DNA of 64,000 nucleotides from Solobacterium sp. GTDB lineage: Bacteria; Bacillota_I; Bacilli_A; Erysipelotrichales; Erysipelotrichaceae. The DNA lies in the NCBI GenBank assembly GCA_017469885.1, contig JAFUFO010000004.1, positions 1 through 64,000 of the forward strand. The letters are read 5' to 3'. The notes below the pieces were generated by a model that did not search any database, was not told the DNA's origin, and saw nothing but the letters and a program-made list of their open reading frames with translations. Positions 51,127 to 59,506 of the stretch are shown in pieces (the stretch's first letter is position 1; the number at the start of each line of letters is the position of its first letter). The position numbers were made by a program, and so were the translations under genes.

Positions 51127-51930
51127 TTAATCCGGCTGCTTGCCGATATAGGCAAGGATTCCGCCATCCACATAGAGGATGTGGCCGTTCACAAAATTGG
51201 ACGCATCACTTGCCAGGAACACTGCCGGGCCGGTCATGTCATCCGGTGTTCCCCAGCGCTCTGCCGGTGTCTTTGCGACGATGAAGCTGTCAAACGGATG
51301 ACGGCTGCCGTCTGCCTGGCGCTCACGGAGCGGTGCGGTCTGCGGGGTTGCGATATAACCCGGGCCAAGTCCGTTGCACTGAATGTTGTATTTGCCGTAT
51401 TCCGAACAGATGTTCTTTGTGAGCATCTTGAGTCCGCCCTTTGCGGCAGCGTATGCCGAAACGGTCTCACGTCCAAGTTCACTGGTCATCGAACAGATGT
51501 TGATGATCTTGCCGTGTCCCTTTTCAATCATGCCGGGAATGACCGCTTTCGATACGATAAACGGCGCGCTGAGGTCTACGTCCACTACCTGGCGGAAATC
51601 CGCGGCGCTCATCTCCACCATCGGAATGCGCTTGATGATGCCTGCGTTATTCACAAGAATGTCGATGACGCCGACTTCTTCATTGATCTTCCGGACCATT
51701 TCCGCAACCGCGTTTTCATCCGAAACATCACACACATAACCGTGTGCTTCAATGCCTTCTTCGCGGTAACGGGCGATTGCCCGCTCATTCTTTTCCTGAC
51801 TGCGGCCGTTGAAGCAGATGGTTGCACCGCATTTTGCAAACGCGGACGCAATCGCAAAGCCGATTCCGTCAGACGCGCCCGTCACAAGCGCGACTTTTCC
51901 TTCCAAATTGAATGCATTCAGATCAAACAT
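51127..51930 (-). CDS. kduD: 2-dehydro-3-deoxy-D-gluconate 5-dehydrogenase
   Basis: 267 residues of the short-chain dehydrogenase family: cofactor loop TGASDGIGFAIA, NNAG, Ser in NICSMTSELGRE, and Tyr/Lys in YAAAKGGL. MFDLNAFNLEGKVALVTGAS is the typical start of KduD and gluconate 5-dehydrogenases. With kduI and a shared operator it most likely reduces 2,5-diketo-3-deoxygluconate to KDG. Gluconate 5-dehydrogenase is the alternative. Confidence 0.85.
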   Translation of the reverse strand: MFDLNAFNLEGKVALVTGASDGIGFAIASAFAKCGATICFNGRSQEKNERAIARYREEGIEAHGYVCDVSDENAVAEMVRKINEEVGVIDILVNNAGIIKRIPMVEMSAADFRQVVDVDLSAPFIVSKAVIPGMIEKGHGKIINICSMTSELGRETVSAYAAAKGGLKMLTKNICSEYGKYNIQCNGLGPGYIATPQTAPLRERQADGSRHPFDSFIVAKTPAERWGTPDDMTGPAVFLASDASNFVNGHILYVDGGILAYIGKQPD

Positions 51931-52019
51931 CGTATTTCCTTTCTGACAGTTACATCTGTCAAAACTGATTTCCTGTCAGCGCCTGATCCGCTGCGGCGGA
52001 CAGTGTGCTGTTTTGTTAA

Positions 52020-52033
52020 GTAAACCGGTATAC
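52020..52033. promoter_or_regulatory. Uronate operator, kduD copy
   Basis: GTAAACCGGTATAC matches the consensus at 13 of 14 positions. It covers the expected kduD transcription start. Confidence 0.72.
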
Positions 52034-52037
52034 CCAG

Positions 52038-52066
52038 AATATAAGTGGCTTTTCACACTTTGTCAA
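52038..52066 (-). promoter_or_regulatory. kduD promoter
   Basis: On the minus strand TTGACA (52061-52066), 17 bases, TATATT (52038-52043). The operator sits immediately downstream. Confidence 0.78.
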
Positions 52067-52182
52067 TGAGTTTACCTGTTTTTACATGAAAATAAGATGA
52101 AATGTATGTATTTTACGGAAAACAATGTGTTTCCGCGGTTTAACAGATTGACAAATCCGCCAAGAAGTTCTACCGTAATTTT

Positions 52183-52196
52183 ATAAACCGGTTAAC
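52183..52196. promoter_or_regulatory. Uronate operator, lacI copy
   Basis: ATAAACCGGTTAAC matches the consensus at 12 of 14 positions. It lies just before the regulator's ribosome-binding site, suggesting autoregulation of the lacI-uxaB-uxaA unit. A TTGACA stands upstream at 52148-52153, without a clear -10. Confidence 0.68.
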
Positions 52197-52213
52197 AAAC
52201 AGGAGGACCCAGG

Positions 52214-53218
52214 ATGAGTGACCGAATCACAATCAATGATATTGCAAAACTCGCCGGAGTCTCCAAGACAACTGTTTCGTTCTTTCTCAACGGCAAGTTC
52301 GACAAAATGTCCGACGAGACGCGCAGGAAACTGGAAGATGTAATCACAAGAACCAATTATCATCCCAATACGATCGCGCGTTCTCTGAACTACAAACAGA
52401 CATATCTGATCGGCGTGGTCATTGGCGATATCACCAATTCCTTTGCCAACCAGATTGTCAAAGGAATCGACGACTACTCCCGAGAGCACGGCTATCAGAT
52501 GATTGTCGGGTCCAGCAATTACCTGCTGGAAAATGAGCGAAAGTGCATCACCGGAATGGCGGCCATGGGAGTTGATGGATTCATCGTTCAGCCGACTGTG
52601 CATTTCGAAACAATGTGGAAGGAGCTCGGCATCCATAAGCCGATTGCCTACTTTGATTCTCCGAATCAGGCAAGCGAAGAGCTGTGGGTAAAGACCAACA
52701 ACTACGAAGCTGTTTACGATGCGACGGAAATGCTCGTAAAACAGGGATATAATCAGTTTGTAATCATTACCGCTGATCCGTATGTACTGCAGACCCGTAT
52801 GGAACGCAGCCGTGGATTCACCGATTGTCTGGAGTTTGCGAAGAAGCCGTATGACATGATTCTCGCAGACAGCACGACAACGGCGGAAGCTTTGGAAAAT
52901 AAATTAAAACCCTACCTTGAGTCCGACCAGTCAACAGGAATCTTTGTCTGCAACAACTGGCTGCTGGACAAGACATACCTGGTGCTCCGGAATTACCGGG
53001 AACTGATTCCCCAGAAGATCGGTCTGATCGGATTTGACTCGCTGGACTGGACCGAACTGGTATCCCCGTCCATCACCACCATTGTTCAGCCTGCCTATGA
53101 GGAAGGACAGGCTGCCGCAAAAATCCTGATTGACCGGATCGAAAACCGGAATCAGGAAGCGCCGAACCGGATTCTCAAGTGCCGCATCAACGAGCTTGAC
53201 AGCACACGGCGCAGATAA
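52214..53218 (+). CDS. LacI-family regulator of uronate genes (KdgR-like)
   Basis: 334 residues. An N-terminal helix-turn-helix (TINDIAKLAGVSKTTVSFFLNG) with hinge helix is followed by a periplasmic-binding-like sensor (LIGVVIGDITNSFANQIVKGI). Many KdgR-type regulators of Bacillota keep this NSF(A/S) sensor start. It is flanked by kduD and uxaBA, and its likely operators occur at each promoter here, so it is the probable local repressor, with KDG or a uronate as inducer. Confidence 0.88.
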   Translation: MSDRITINDIAKLAGVSKTTVSFFLNGKFDKMSDETRRKLEDVITRTNYHPNTIARSLNYKQTYLIGVVIGDITNSFANQIVKGIDDYSREHGYQMIVGSSNYLLENERKCITGMAAMGVDGFIVQPTVHFETMWKELGIHKPIAYFDSPNQASEELWVKTNNYEAVYDATEMLVKQGYNQFVIITADPYVLQTRMERSRGFTDCLEFAKKPYDMILADSTTTAEALENKLKPYLESDQSTGIFVCNNWLLDKTYLVLRNYRELIPQKIGLIGFDSLDWTELVSPSITTIVQPAYEEGQAAAKILIDRIENRNQEAPNRILKCRINELDSTRRR

Positions 53219-53268
53219 CGAAATCAATAAAAATAATCTGAATAAAAAAGAAGGAGAGAAAAAAGATT

Positions 53269-54750
53269 ATGGAATTGCTTAATAAGGAGATGACTCACGC
53301 AGTTGACCGTCCGGTCAGAGTCGCACAGTTCGGAGAAGGAAACTTTCTCCGCGCATTCGTTGACTACATGGTTGACATTGCCAATGAAAAGGGTCTGTTT
53401 GATGGAAGCGTTGTTCTGATTCGTCCGATCCCGTTCGGTGACATGGACAAGTTCTTCCTGGATCAGGACTGCCAGTACACCCTGCAGCTTCGCGGCCGCG
53501 TCGAAGGTGAACCGTATGTTGAAACACGTCAGATCACTTCCATCGCTAATATCGTTTCCCCGTTCCGTGATTATGAGGAATACATCAACGTCGCAAAGAT
53601 CGATACGCTGCGCTTCGTCGTTTCCAACACCACTGAAGCAGGTATCGTCTTCAACGCAGAGGACAAGTTCGAAGAGAAGCTGAACATCACCTTCCCGGCA
53701 AAACTCACACAGTTCCTGCTTACACGTTATGAGACATTCAACGGCGATCCGGACAAGGGTCTGGTAATGCTGCCGGTTGAGCTGATTGACGACAACGGTA
53801 TTGAGCTCCGCAAGTGCGTCATGAAGTACATCGACCTCTGGAACCTCGATGCAGGATTCAAGTCCTGGGTTGAAAATGCATGCATCTTCACCAGCACACT
53901 CGTTGACCGTATCGTTACCGGTTATCCGCGTGCCGATGCAGAGAAGATCTGGAACGAACTCGGCTACCGTGACAACATCCTCGATACCGCTGAGCCGTTC
54001 GCTCTCTGGGTTATCGAATCCGAAAAGGATATCTCCAAGGAATGGCCGATGGATCAGGCACTCGCCGACAAGACCGGCATGAATGTCATCTTCACCGACA
54101 ACCAGAAGCCGTACAAGCAGAGAAAGGTCCGTATCCTCAACGGTGCGCATACTTCCTTCGTTCTGGCTTCCTACCTCAAGGGCAATGACTTCGTCAACCA
54201 GTCCATGCAGGATCCGATCATGCAGGACTTCATGATGAAGACCATCCATGAGGAAGTTATTCCGACCCTCACCCTTCCGAAGGCTGACCTCGAAGAGTTC
54301 GCAAATGCCGTTGTTGACCGTTTCAACAACCCGTTCATTCAGCACAGCCTGCTGGCAATCGCGCTGAACTCCGTATCCAAGTGGAAGGCACGCTGCCTCC
54401 CGAGCTTCCTCGGTTATGTTGAGAAGTTTGGCAAGCTGCCGGAGCACCTCACCTTCTCCATCGCTTCCCTGATGGCGTTCTACTCCGCTACCGAGCTGAC
54501 AGACGGCGTGCTCAAGGGCCACCGCGGTGATGATGTCTATGACATCAAGGATGATCAGGCCGTTCTCGAGTTCTTCCGTGACAACTCCGCAAAGGAGACC
54601 GGCGAATTCGTACATGCTTATCTCTCCAACGAAGCATTCCACGGTCAGGATCTGACAAAGATTGAAGGCCTTGAGGCAAAAGTTACGGAATACCTCGGCG
54701 CAATCCGCAGCGAAGGGATGGAAAAGGCCCTCGTTAAATACTTTGGCTAA
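53269..54750 (+). CDS. uxaB: Tagaturonate reductase (altronate oxidoreductase)
   Basis: 493 residues of the polyol dehydrogenase family. VAQFGEGNFLRAFVDYMVD is the NAD-binding start, VSNTTEAGI the next conserved block, and KVRILNGAHTSFVLASYL carries the catalytic Lys/Asn/His set. It reduces tagaturonate to altronate with NADH. It follows the regulator by 50 bp with an AAGGAG site and precedes uxaA by 2 bp. Confidence 0.95.
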   Translation: MELLNKEMTHAVDRPVRVAQFGEGNFLRAFVDYMVDIANEKGLFDGSVVLIRPIPFGDMDKFFLDQDCQYTLQLRGRVEGEPYVETRQITSIANIVSPFRDYEEYINVAKIDTLRFVVSNTTEAGIVFNAEDKFEEKLNITFPAKLTQFLLTRYETFNGDPDKGLVMLPVELIDDNGIELRKCVMKYIDLWNLDAGFKSWVENACIFTSTLVDRIVTGYPRADAEKIWNELGYRDNILDTAEPFALWVIESEKDISKEWPMDQALADKTGMNVIFTDNQKPYKQRKVRILNGAHTSFVLASYLKGNDFVNQSMQDPIMQDFMMKTIHEEVIPTLTLPKADLEEFANAVVDRFNNPFIQHSLLAIALNSVSKWKARCLPSFLGYVEKFGKLPEHLTFSIASLMAFYSATELTDGVLKGHRGDDVYDIKDDQAVLEFFRDNSAKETGEFVHAYLSNEAFHGQDLTKIEGLEAKVTEYLGAIRSEGMEKALVKYFG

Positions 54751-54752
54751 TT

Positions 54753-56234
54753 ATGCAGAAAGCAATTAAAATCCATTCAAAGGATAATGTCGCTGTCGCG
54801 CTTCAGCCGCTGAAACAGGGAGAAGTCATCTCCCTGGGCGGCCAGGACGTGACACTGGTTGAAGACATCGAACAGGGACACAAGTTCGCACTTGCAGATC
54901 TTCCGGAAAATACGAACATCATCAAGTACGGAACCGTCATCGGCCACACTACAAAGGAAGTCAGGACCGGTGCCCATGTTCATGTTGAAAACATCAAGAC
55001 CAACCTCGGCGATGTTCTGGAGTATACCTATACACCGGAGACCTTCGAACAGCCTGCAGCACAGGGCCGTACGTTCAAAGGCTTCGTCCGTAAGAACGGC
55101 GATGTCGGTATCCGGAATGAAATCTGGATCATCCCGACCGTCGGCTGTGTAAACAACATCGTTCAGACCGTTGAGCGTCAGGCACAGTCCCTGATCAAGG
55201 GCTCGATCGACGGCATCCATGCATTCACACATCCGTACGGATGCTCGCAGATGGGCGGCGACCAGGAAAACACAAGACGCATTCTTGCTGACCTGATCGT
55301 TCATCCGAATGCCGGCGGCGTTCTGGTACTCGGTCTTGGATGTGAAAACTCCAATATCGCAGTCCTGAAGCCGTATATCGGCGAATACGATCCGGAGCGT
55401 GTCCGCTTCGTCGTCGCACAGGGCGAAGAAGATGAAGTCGCTGCCTGCATGAAACAGATCGAGGAACTCGTTGAGATCGTCTCCAAAGATGAGCGCACCG
55501 AATGCCCTGCCTCCAAGCTGAAGATCGGTCTCAAGTGCGGCGGATCCGACGGACTCTCCGGCATCACCGCCAACCCGGTTGTCGGCCGCTTCTCCGACCT
55601 TCTCGTTGCGGATGGCGGAACAACCATCCTCGCGGAAGTTCCTGAAATGTTCGGCGCAGAAACACAGCTGATGAACCGTGCGGTTAATGAAGAAGTCTTC
55701 CACAAGACCGTTGATCTTATCAACAACTTCAAGGAATACTTCACTGCCAACCATCAGACGATCTACGAGAATCCGTCTCCGGGAAACAAGGCCGGCGGTA
55801 TCTCCACACTGGAAGACAAGTCCAACGGCTGCGTACAGAAGAGCGGAAGCGCTGTGATCAGCGACGTTCTCGAGTATGGCGACCGTCTCAAGACAAACGG
55901 TCTCAACCTGCTCTCCACACCGGGCAACGACCTCGTTGCGGCAACCGGTGAAGCAGCGGCAGGCTGCCAGATGGTTCTCTTCACCACCGGACGCGGAACA
56001 CCGTTTGCGACTGCGGTTCCGACCATCAAGATTGCGACCAACAGCCGTCTTGCCAATGCCAAGAAGAACTGGATCGATCTCAATGCCGGACGGGCAATTG
56101 AGGACAGCTCCATCGAAGCAGTCGGCGAAGAACTGTATGATCTCGTGATTGAAACTGCCAACGGAAAGAAGTGCCGTTCCGAAGAAGCAGGCTATCACGA
56201 TATCGCAATCTTCAAACAGGGTGTTACCCTCTGA
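54753..56234 (+). CDS. uxaA: Altronate dehydratase
   Basis: 493 residues. Residues about 1-95 are the SAF domain (HSKDNVAVALQPLKQGEVIS). From about 105 the catalytic domain has RKNGDVGIRNEIWIIPTVGC, the HPYGCSQMGGD metal site, GLGCENSNI and GLKCGGSDGLSGITANP. It dehydrates altronate to 2-keto-3-deoxygluconate. The KDG kinase and aldolase that would follow are not in the window. Confidence 0.96.
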   Translation: MQKAIKIHSKDNVAVALQPLKQGEVISLGGQDVTLVEDIEQGHKFALADLPENTNIIKYGTVIGHTTKEVRTGAHVHVENIKTNLGDVLEYTYTPETFEQPAAQGRTFKGFVRKNGDVGIRNEIWIIPTVGCVNNIVQTVERQAQSLIKGSIDGIHAFTHPYGCSQMGGDQENTRRILADLIVHPNAGGVLVLGLGCENSNIAVLKPYIGEYDPERVRFVVAQGEEDEVAACMKQIEELVEIVSKDERTECPASKLKIGLKCGGSDGLSGITANPVVGRFSDLLVADGGTTILAEVPEMFGAETQLMNRAVNEEVFHKTVDLINNFKEYFTANHQTIYENPSPGNKAGGISTLEDKSNGCVQKSGSAVISDVLEYGDRLKTNGLNLLSTPGNDLVAATGEAAAGCQMVLFTTGRGTPFATAVPTIKIATNSRLANAKKNWIDLNAGRAIEDSSIEAVGEELYDLVIETANGKKCRSEEAGYHDIAIFKQGVTL

Positions 56235-56243
56235 TTCACACAC

Positions 56244-56268
56244 AACCCCGGTGTCTGCCGGGGTTTTT
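56244..56268 (+). terminator. Terminator after uxaA
   Basis: An 8-bp stem AACCCCGG / CCGGGGTT with a 6-base loop and T run ends the lacI-uxaB-uxaA unit. Confidence 0.85.
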
Positions 56269-56422
56269 CTTTTATGCGCTGCAGCGCGTGCACAGAAAGT
56301 ACTGCATTCCAAGCGTTTAACGAGTATTCTGAATATGTAACGCGGAAACGTATTCGATTCATCATCCGGCCGGTACAGGTTACTTCCTGCGTATCAGTCA
56401 CAGATTTTAGGAGGCAATTATC

Positions 56423-57511
56423 ATGGCAACACTGGACGAACTGGTTCATTACTGCAAAACAGAAAACCCTGTCGGTGCATTTATGCTTACAGGCGAATGG
56501 GGGTCCGGAAAGACTCATCTGATTGAGAAGGATTTAACAGCCCGGCTGGAGGATACCCATGTGATTGCCCGGGTTTCCCTGTTTGGCCTGGGTTCGATTG
56601 ATGCACTTCATCAGGCAGTGAAGGAAGCGTGGATCACCGCCTGTTCCCCTGTACTTGGAAGACTGGTAAAGGATAAGGAGCGCGCACAGAATAACAGCAA
56701 ACTCCTGAATACGATCAATTCGATTCTGAATGGTCTGAACCCCGCCGCCGGCAAGGCAGCGGATCTTGCCGTGTCACTGAACATTCTTGATGTCATTACC
56801 GTGGAACCGGAAATTAAAGATATCCATGACCTCAAGAAGAAACGGGTTGTCCTGGTATTTGACGATCTGGAACGGTCCAAACTGGATCTGATTGCGGTGA
56901 TGGGCGCCATCAACAACTACTGTGAGAATCAGAAGTTCAACACGATCATTGTGACCAATGAATCATTTCTGATTCGATCCCTGGGCCATGATCTGTTAAA
57001 GTACCAGATGTTAAAAGGAAAAACCGTATCCAGGACGCTGTTCCATATTCCGGACTGCAAATCGGCCGTTTCCAGTATTATCAAAGAACGGCACTGGAGT
57101 TCGGAAGCATACAAAACCTATCTTCAGGAACGGAAAGAAGACATTATCAAACTCTTTTCTTCCGATACATTCCGTCCGGAAAGCAGCCGCAGTGAGACCG
57201 TCAAATCGCACAACCTTCTCGCTCTGATTACTTCCCTTGATGATTTTTACCGCATCTTCTCTCATCTCACCAAAGCCGGCGTGGATAATCCGGACAGCTG
57301 GCTGTTCTCATTCCTTGCCTATTCCCTTACCCGGAAGGGCGGTGTCTTCGATAACGGAGAACTGCGGTTTGACTGCACGGATGAAGAGATTCAGAAACTG
57401 TATCCGATGTTTTCTCCGGAGTTCCTGTTCACCAGCATCCGCAGCTGGGTCTCCTACGGAATCTGGGATAAGGAACTGTTTGACCGTGAACTTGCGGAAA
57501 CACTCCGATAA
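56423..57511 (+). CDS. KAP-like P-loop NTPase, stand-alone
   Basis: 362 residues with an AGGAGG site. The Walker A is GEWGSGKTHLIE near residue 24, the Walker B VVLVFDDLERSK near 142, followed by a sensor-like VTNESF. This is the KAP/STAND-like layout seen in bacterial defence ATPases and membrane-associated NTPases, but no transmembrane segment is obvious here. The C-terminal 150 residues are helical, of unknown fold. It is flanked by its own terminator, with no partner gene. Function unknown; phage defence is one option. Confidence 0.72.
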   Translation: MATLDELVHYCKTENPVGAFMLTGEWGSGKTHLIEKDLTARLEDTHVIARVSLFGLGSIDALHQAVKEAWITACSPVLGRLVKDKERAQNNSKLLNTINSILNGLNPAAGKAADLAVSLNILDVITVEPEIKDIHDLKKKRVVLVFDDLERSKLDLIAVMGAINNYCENQKFNTIIVTNESFLIRSLGHDLLKYQMLKGKTVSRTLFHIPDCKSAVSSIIKERHWSSEAYKTYLQERKEDIIKLFSSDTFRPESSRSETVKSHNLLALITSLDDFYRIFSHLTKAGVDNPDSWLFSFLAYSLTRKGGVFDNGELRFDCTDEEIQKLYPMFSPEFLFTSIRSWVSYGIWDKELFDRELAETLR

Positions 57512-57562
57512 CTTCTTGTTGCGGTGCCATGCAGTGAAGATCGCTCTATAACGTAATAAAGT

Positions 57563-57585
57563 AAAAACTCCCAACGGGAGTTTTT
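57563..57585. terminator. Bidirectional terminator between the NTPase and folD
   Basis: A 10-bp stem AAAAACTCCC / GGGAGTTTTT with an AAC loop; T runs on both strands. Confidence 0.85.
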
Positions 57586-57601
57586 GTTTGTATATTCTGT
57601 C

Positions 57602-58462
57602 TTACTCTTTGATGAAAGCACGTTCGGCTGCCTCTGCGAGATGACGCATCAGCACCGCGGTTGTGACGGCACCGACTCCGCCGGGCACCGGTGTAATCTT
57701 TTCTACAATCGGCTCCACTTCTTCAAAAGCGCAGTCACCGCACAGTTTTCCTTTTTTATCATTCCAGCAGATACTGATGTCTACGACCGTCTGCCCTTCT
57801 CTTACATAGGAGGCATCCAGCTTTTCCGGCTGGCCCATGCAGGTAAAGATGATGTCCGCTTCCCTTGCGATGGAGGGAATATCTTTCGTGCGGGTATGAC
57901 AGATGGTCACCGTGGCATTCCGGCTCATCAGCAGCATCGCAAGCGGCCGTCCGACGACCAGGGAGCGTCCCAGCACAACTGCTCGCTTCCCTGTCAGTTC
58001 AATTCCGTAATGATCCAGGATCGCGACCGCCGCCTCTGCAGTGCATGGCGCAAATCCCTTTCCGTTTCCGGTAAAGACTCCTGCCAGCGAACCGTCCGAG
58101 CAGCCGTCAATATCCTTTTCCGGAAGAATCGCATTGCGCGCGCGTTCATTGTCCAGTTCTCTGGGCAGGGGCCGGAACATCAGGATTCCGTGCACGGCCG
58201 GATCCTGATTGAGACCGTCCAGCGTCCGGTAGAATGTCTCCGTATCCGTGTCCGACGGAAGGATCACTTTCTTAACGGATGCACCTAACGATTCGCAGCG
58301 CTTTACGGCTCCGTTTTCATAGGAGATGTCATCCGGTCTCTCCCCGACCCGCAGAATCGCAAGACAGGGATTGATTCCTTTTTCCTTCAGTACAGTGATG
58401 TGTGCTGCGGTTTCCTCATTCATCGCCGCCGCAGCTTCTTTTCCTTTCAACAGTTCAGCCAT
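57602..58462 (-). CDS. folD: Methylenetetrahydrofolate dehydrogenase/cyclohydrolase
   Basis: 286 residues. It has the folate site SYENGAVKRCESLG with the conserved Tyr and Lys, the DIDG motif (PEKDIDGCSDG), the GRSLVVGRPLAMLL nucleotide loop and the C-terminal PVPGGVGAVTTAVLMRH. It oxidises 5,10-methylene-THF and hydrolyses methenyl-THF to 10-formyl-THF. It overlaps fchA by 8 bp. Confidence 0.96.
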   Translation of the reverse strand: MAELLKGKEAAAAMNEETAAHITVLKEKGINPCLAILRVGERPDDISYENGAVKRCESLGASVKKVILPSDTDTETFYRTLDGLNQDPAVHGILMFRPLPRELDNERARNAILPEKDIDGCSDGSLAGVFTGNGKGFAPCTAEAAVAILDHYGIELTGKRAVVLGRSLVVGRPLAMLLMSRNATVTICHTRTKDIPSIAREADIIFTCMGQPEKLDASYVREGQTVVDISICWNDKKGKLCGDCAFEEVEPIVEKITPVPGGVGAVTTAVLMRHLAEAAERAFIKE

Positions 58463-59069
58463 CCATTCTCTCCATTACCGCATTGAAACAGTTCAGTGCG
58501 CGTTCGGTATATTCTCCCAGCAGCACATCTGCCTTTTCATCCAATGCCTCCGCATATTCCCGGTCTTTCATCAGACGCGTATTGACTCTTACATTGAGGT
58601 ACGCGCCGCACAGTGCACCGTGTGCCAGCATGACCGAAGTTCCCGCATCGGATACTGCAAGTTTTGATCCGATCACCGCAAGACGCTCATCCAGCCGAAT
58701 CACCTCCGCGCAGTACTGCATGATCCTGTACGGCGGCTTTGCGGCGTTGCGCAGACAGGTCTCCATCCGTTCCGCATAGCCCTCACTGTTTTTGTCCAGG
58801 GCATAGGCAGCCGCGAGCGGCGCAAACGCCTCTGCATCCTCTTTGATGCATTCAGACAGTGTATTGCGCAGTGTCTCCGCGCGCTTCATAATCCCGCGGA
58901 TCTCTTTTTCATACTCCGCATATTTCTTTTTTCCGGTTGTAAGGTTGGTGACCATTTCCGAAAGCGATGCCGCAAGCGCTCCGCACAGGGAGCTGACGCC
59001 TCCGCCGCCGGGAACCGGTGCTTTCGAAGCACTTTCTTCCATAAACTCTGTGATCGTTTTGTTCAGCAT
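58455..59069 (-). CDS. fchA: Methenyl-THF cyclohydrolase / cyclodeaminase family protein
   Basis: 204 residues of the FTCD cyclodeaminase fold: the start TITEFMEESASKAPVPGGGGVSS, then ASLSEMVTNLTTGKKKYAEY, DAEAFAPLAAAY and the Asp-Ala-Gly-Thr-Ser helix. Stand-alone members act as methenyl-THF cyclohydrolase (FchA) or formimino-THF cyclodeaminase. No formiminotransferase or histidine/purine genes are nearby, so the cyclohydrolase role is more likely. The pair with folD interconverts C1-folates. Confidence 0.88.
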   Translation of the reverse strand: MLNKTITEFMEESASKAPVPGGGGVSSLCGALAASLSEMVTNLTTGKKKYAEYEKEIRGIMKRAETLRNTLSECIKEDAEAFAPLAAAYALDKNSEGYAERMETCLRNAAKPPYRIMQYCAEVIRLDERLAVIGSKLAVSDAGTSVMLAHGALCGAYLNVRVNTRLMKDREYAEALDEKADVLLGEYTERALNCFNAVMERMDG

Positions 59070-59252
59070 AATAAAATCTCCGTCTGCAGATATATCTTAA
59101 CAATACTTCTCCATGCCCCGTACTGTAAAAATAATGGTTTTCGGTCCTTTTTTTCATTTGTTTCACGGATATATGAATGTTCTGTTTTTTTCTATGATCA
59201 AAGTGGATTCCCGGGAAGGAATCAGAAAACAATAATTCAGGGAGGAAATATC

Positions 59253-59468
59253 ATGGCATTATCACTCGATTCCAAAATCAGAGACATCATGCGTTCACCG
59301 GAGGGCAAAGCTGTTATGGAGAAGTATGCACCCGGCTCCACAAAGGATCCGCGCATGAAACTCGTCGGCGGTCTTACCTACCGCAAGCTGCTCAGCTATC
59401 CGGAATCTGCCGAAGTGGCTGTGCACGCGGAAGAAATCGACGCTGATCTCAAGGCCTGCTCCAAATAA
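59253..59468 (+). CDS. Small conserved-looking protein of unknown function
   Basis: 71 residues with a strong AGGGAGGAAAT site and its own terminator, so it is probably real. IRDIMRSPEGKAVMEKYAPG and MKLVGGLTYRKLLSYPES suggest a compact helical domain. No metal or catalytic motif stands out. It is divergent from fchA and convergent with the PucR-type gene. I do not recognise a function. Confidence 0.6.
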   Translation: MALSLDSKIRDIMRSPEGKAVMEKYAPGSTKDPRMKLVGGLTYRKLLSYPESAEVAVHAEEIDADLKACSK

Positions 59469-59476
59469 GCGTTCAT

Positions 59477-59506
59477 AAAAAACAGATGCCGAGGCATCTG
59501 TTTTTT
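59477..59506. terminator. Bidirectional terminator
   Basis: A 14-bp perfect stem (AAAAAACAGATGCC / GGCATCTGTTTTTT) with a 2-base loop between the small gene and the convergent regulator. Confidence 0.88.

Noticed and set aside
51234-51482. Short frames within kduD and other metabolic genes
   Set aside because: They overlap confidently assigned enzymes, lack start signals and have compositions expected of out-of-frame translation.
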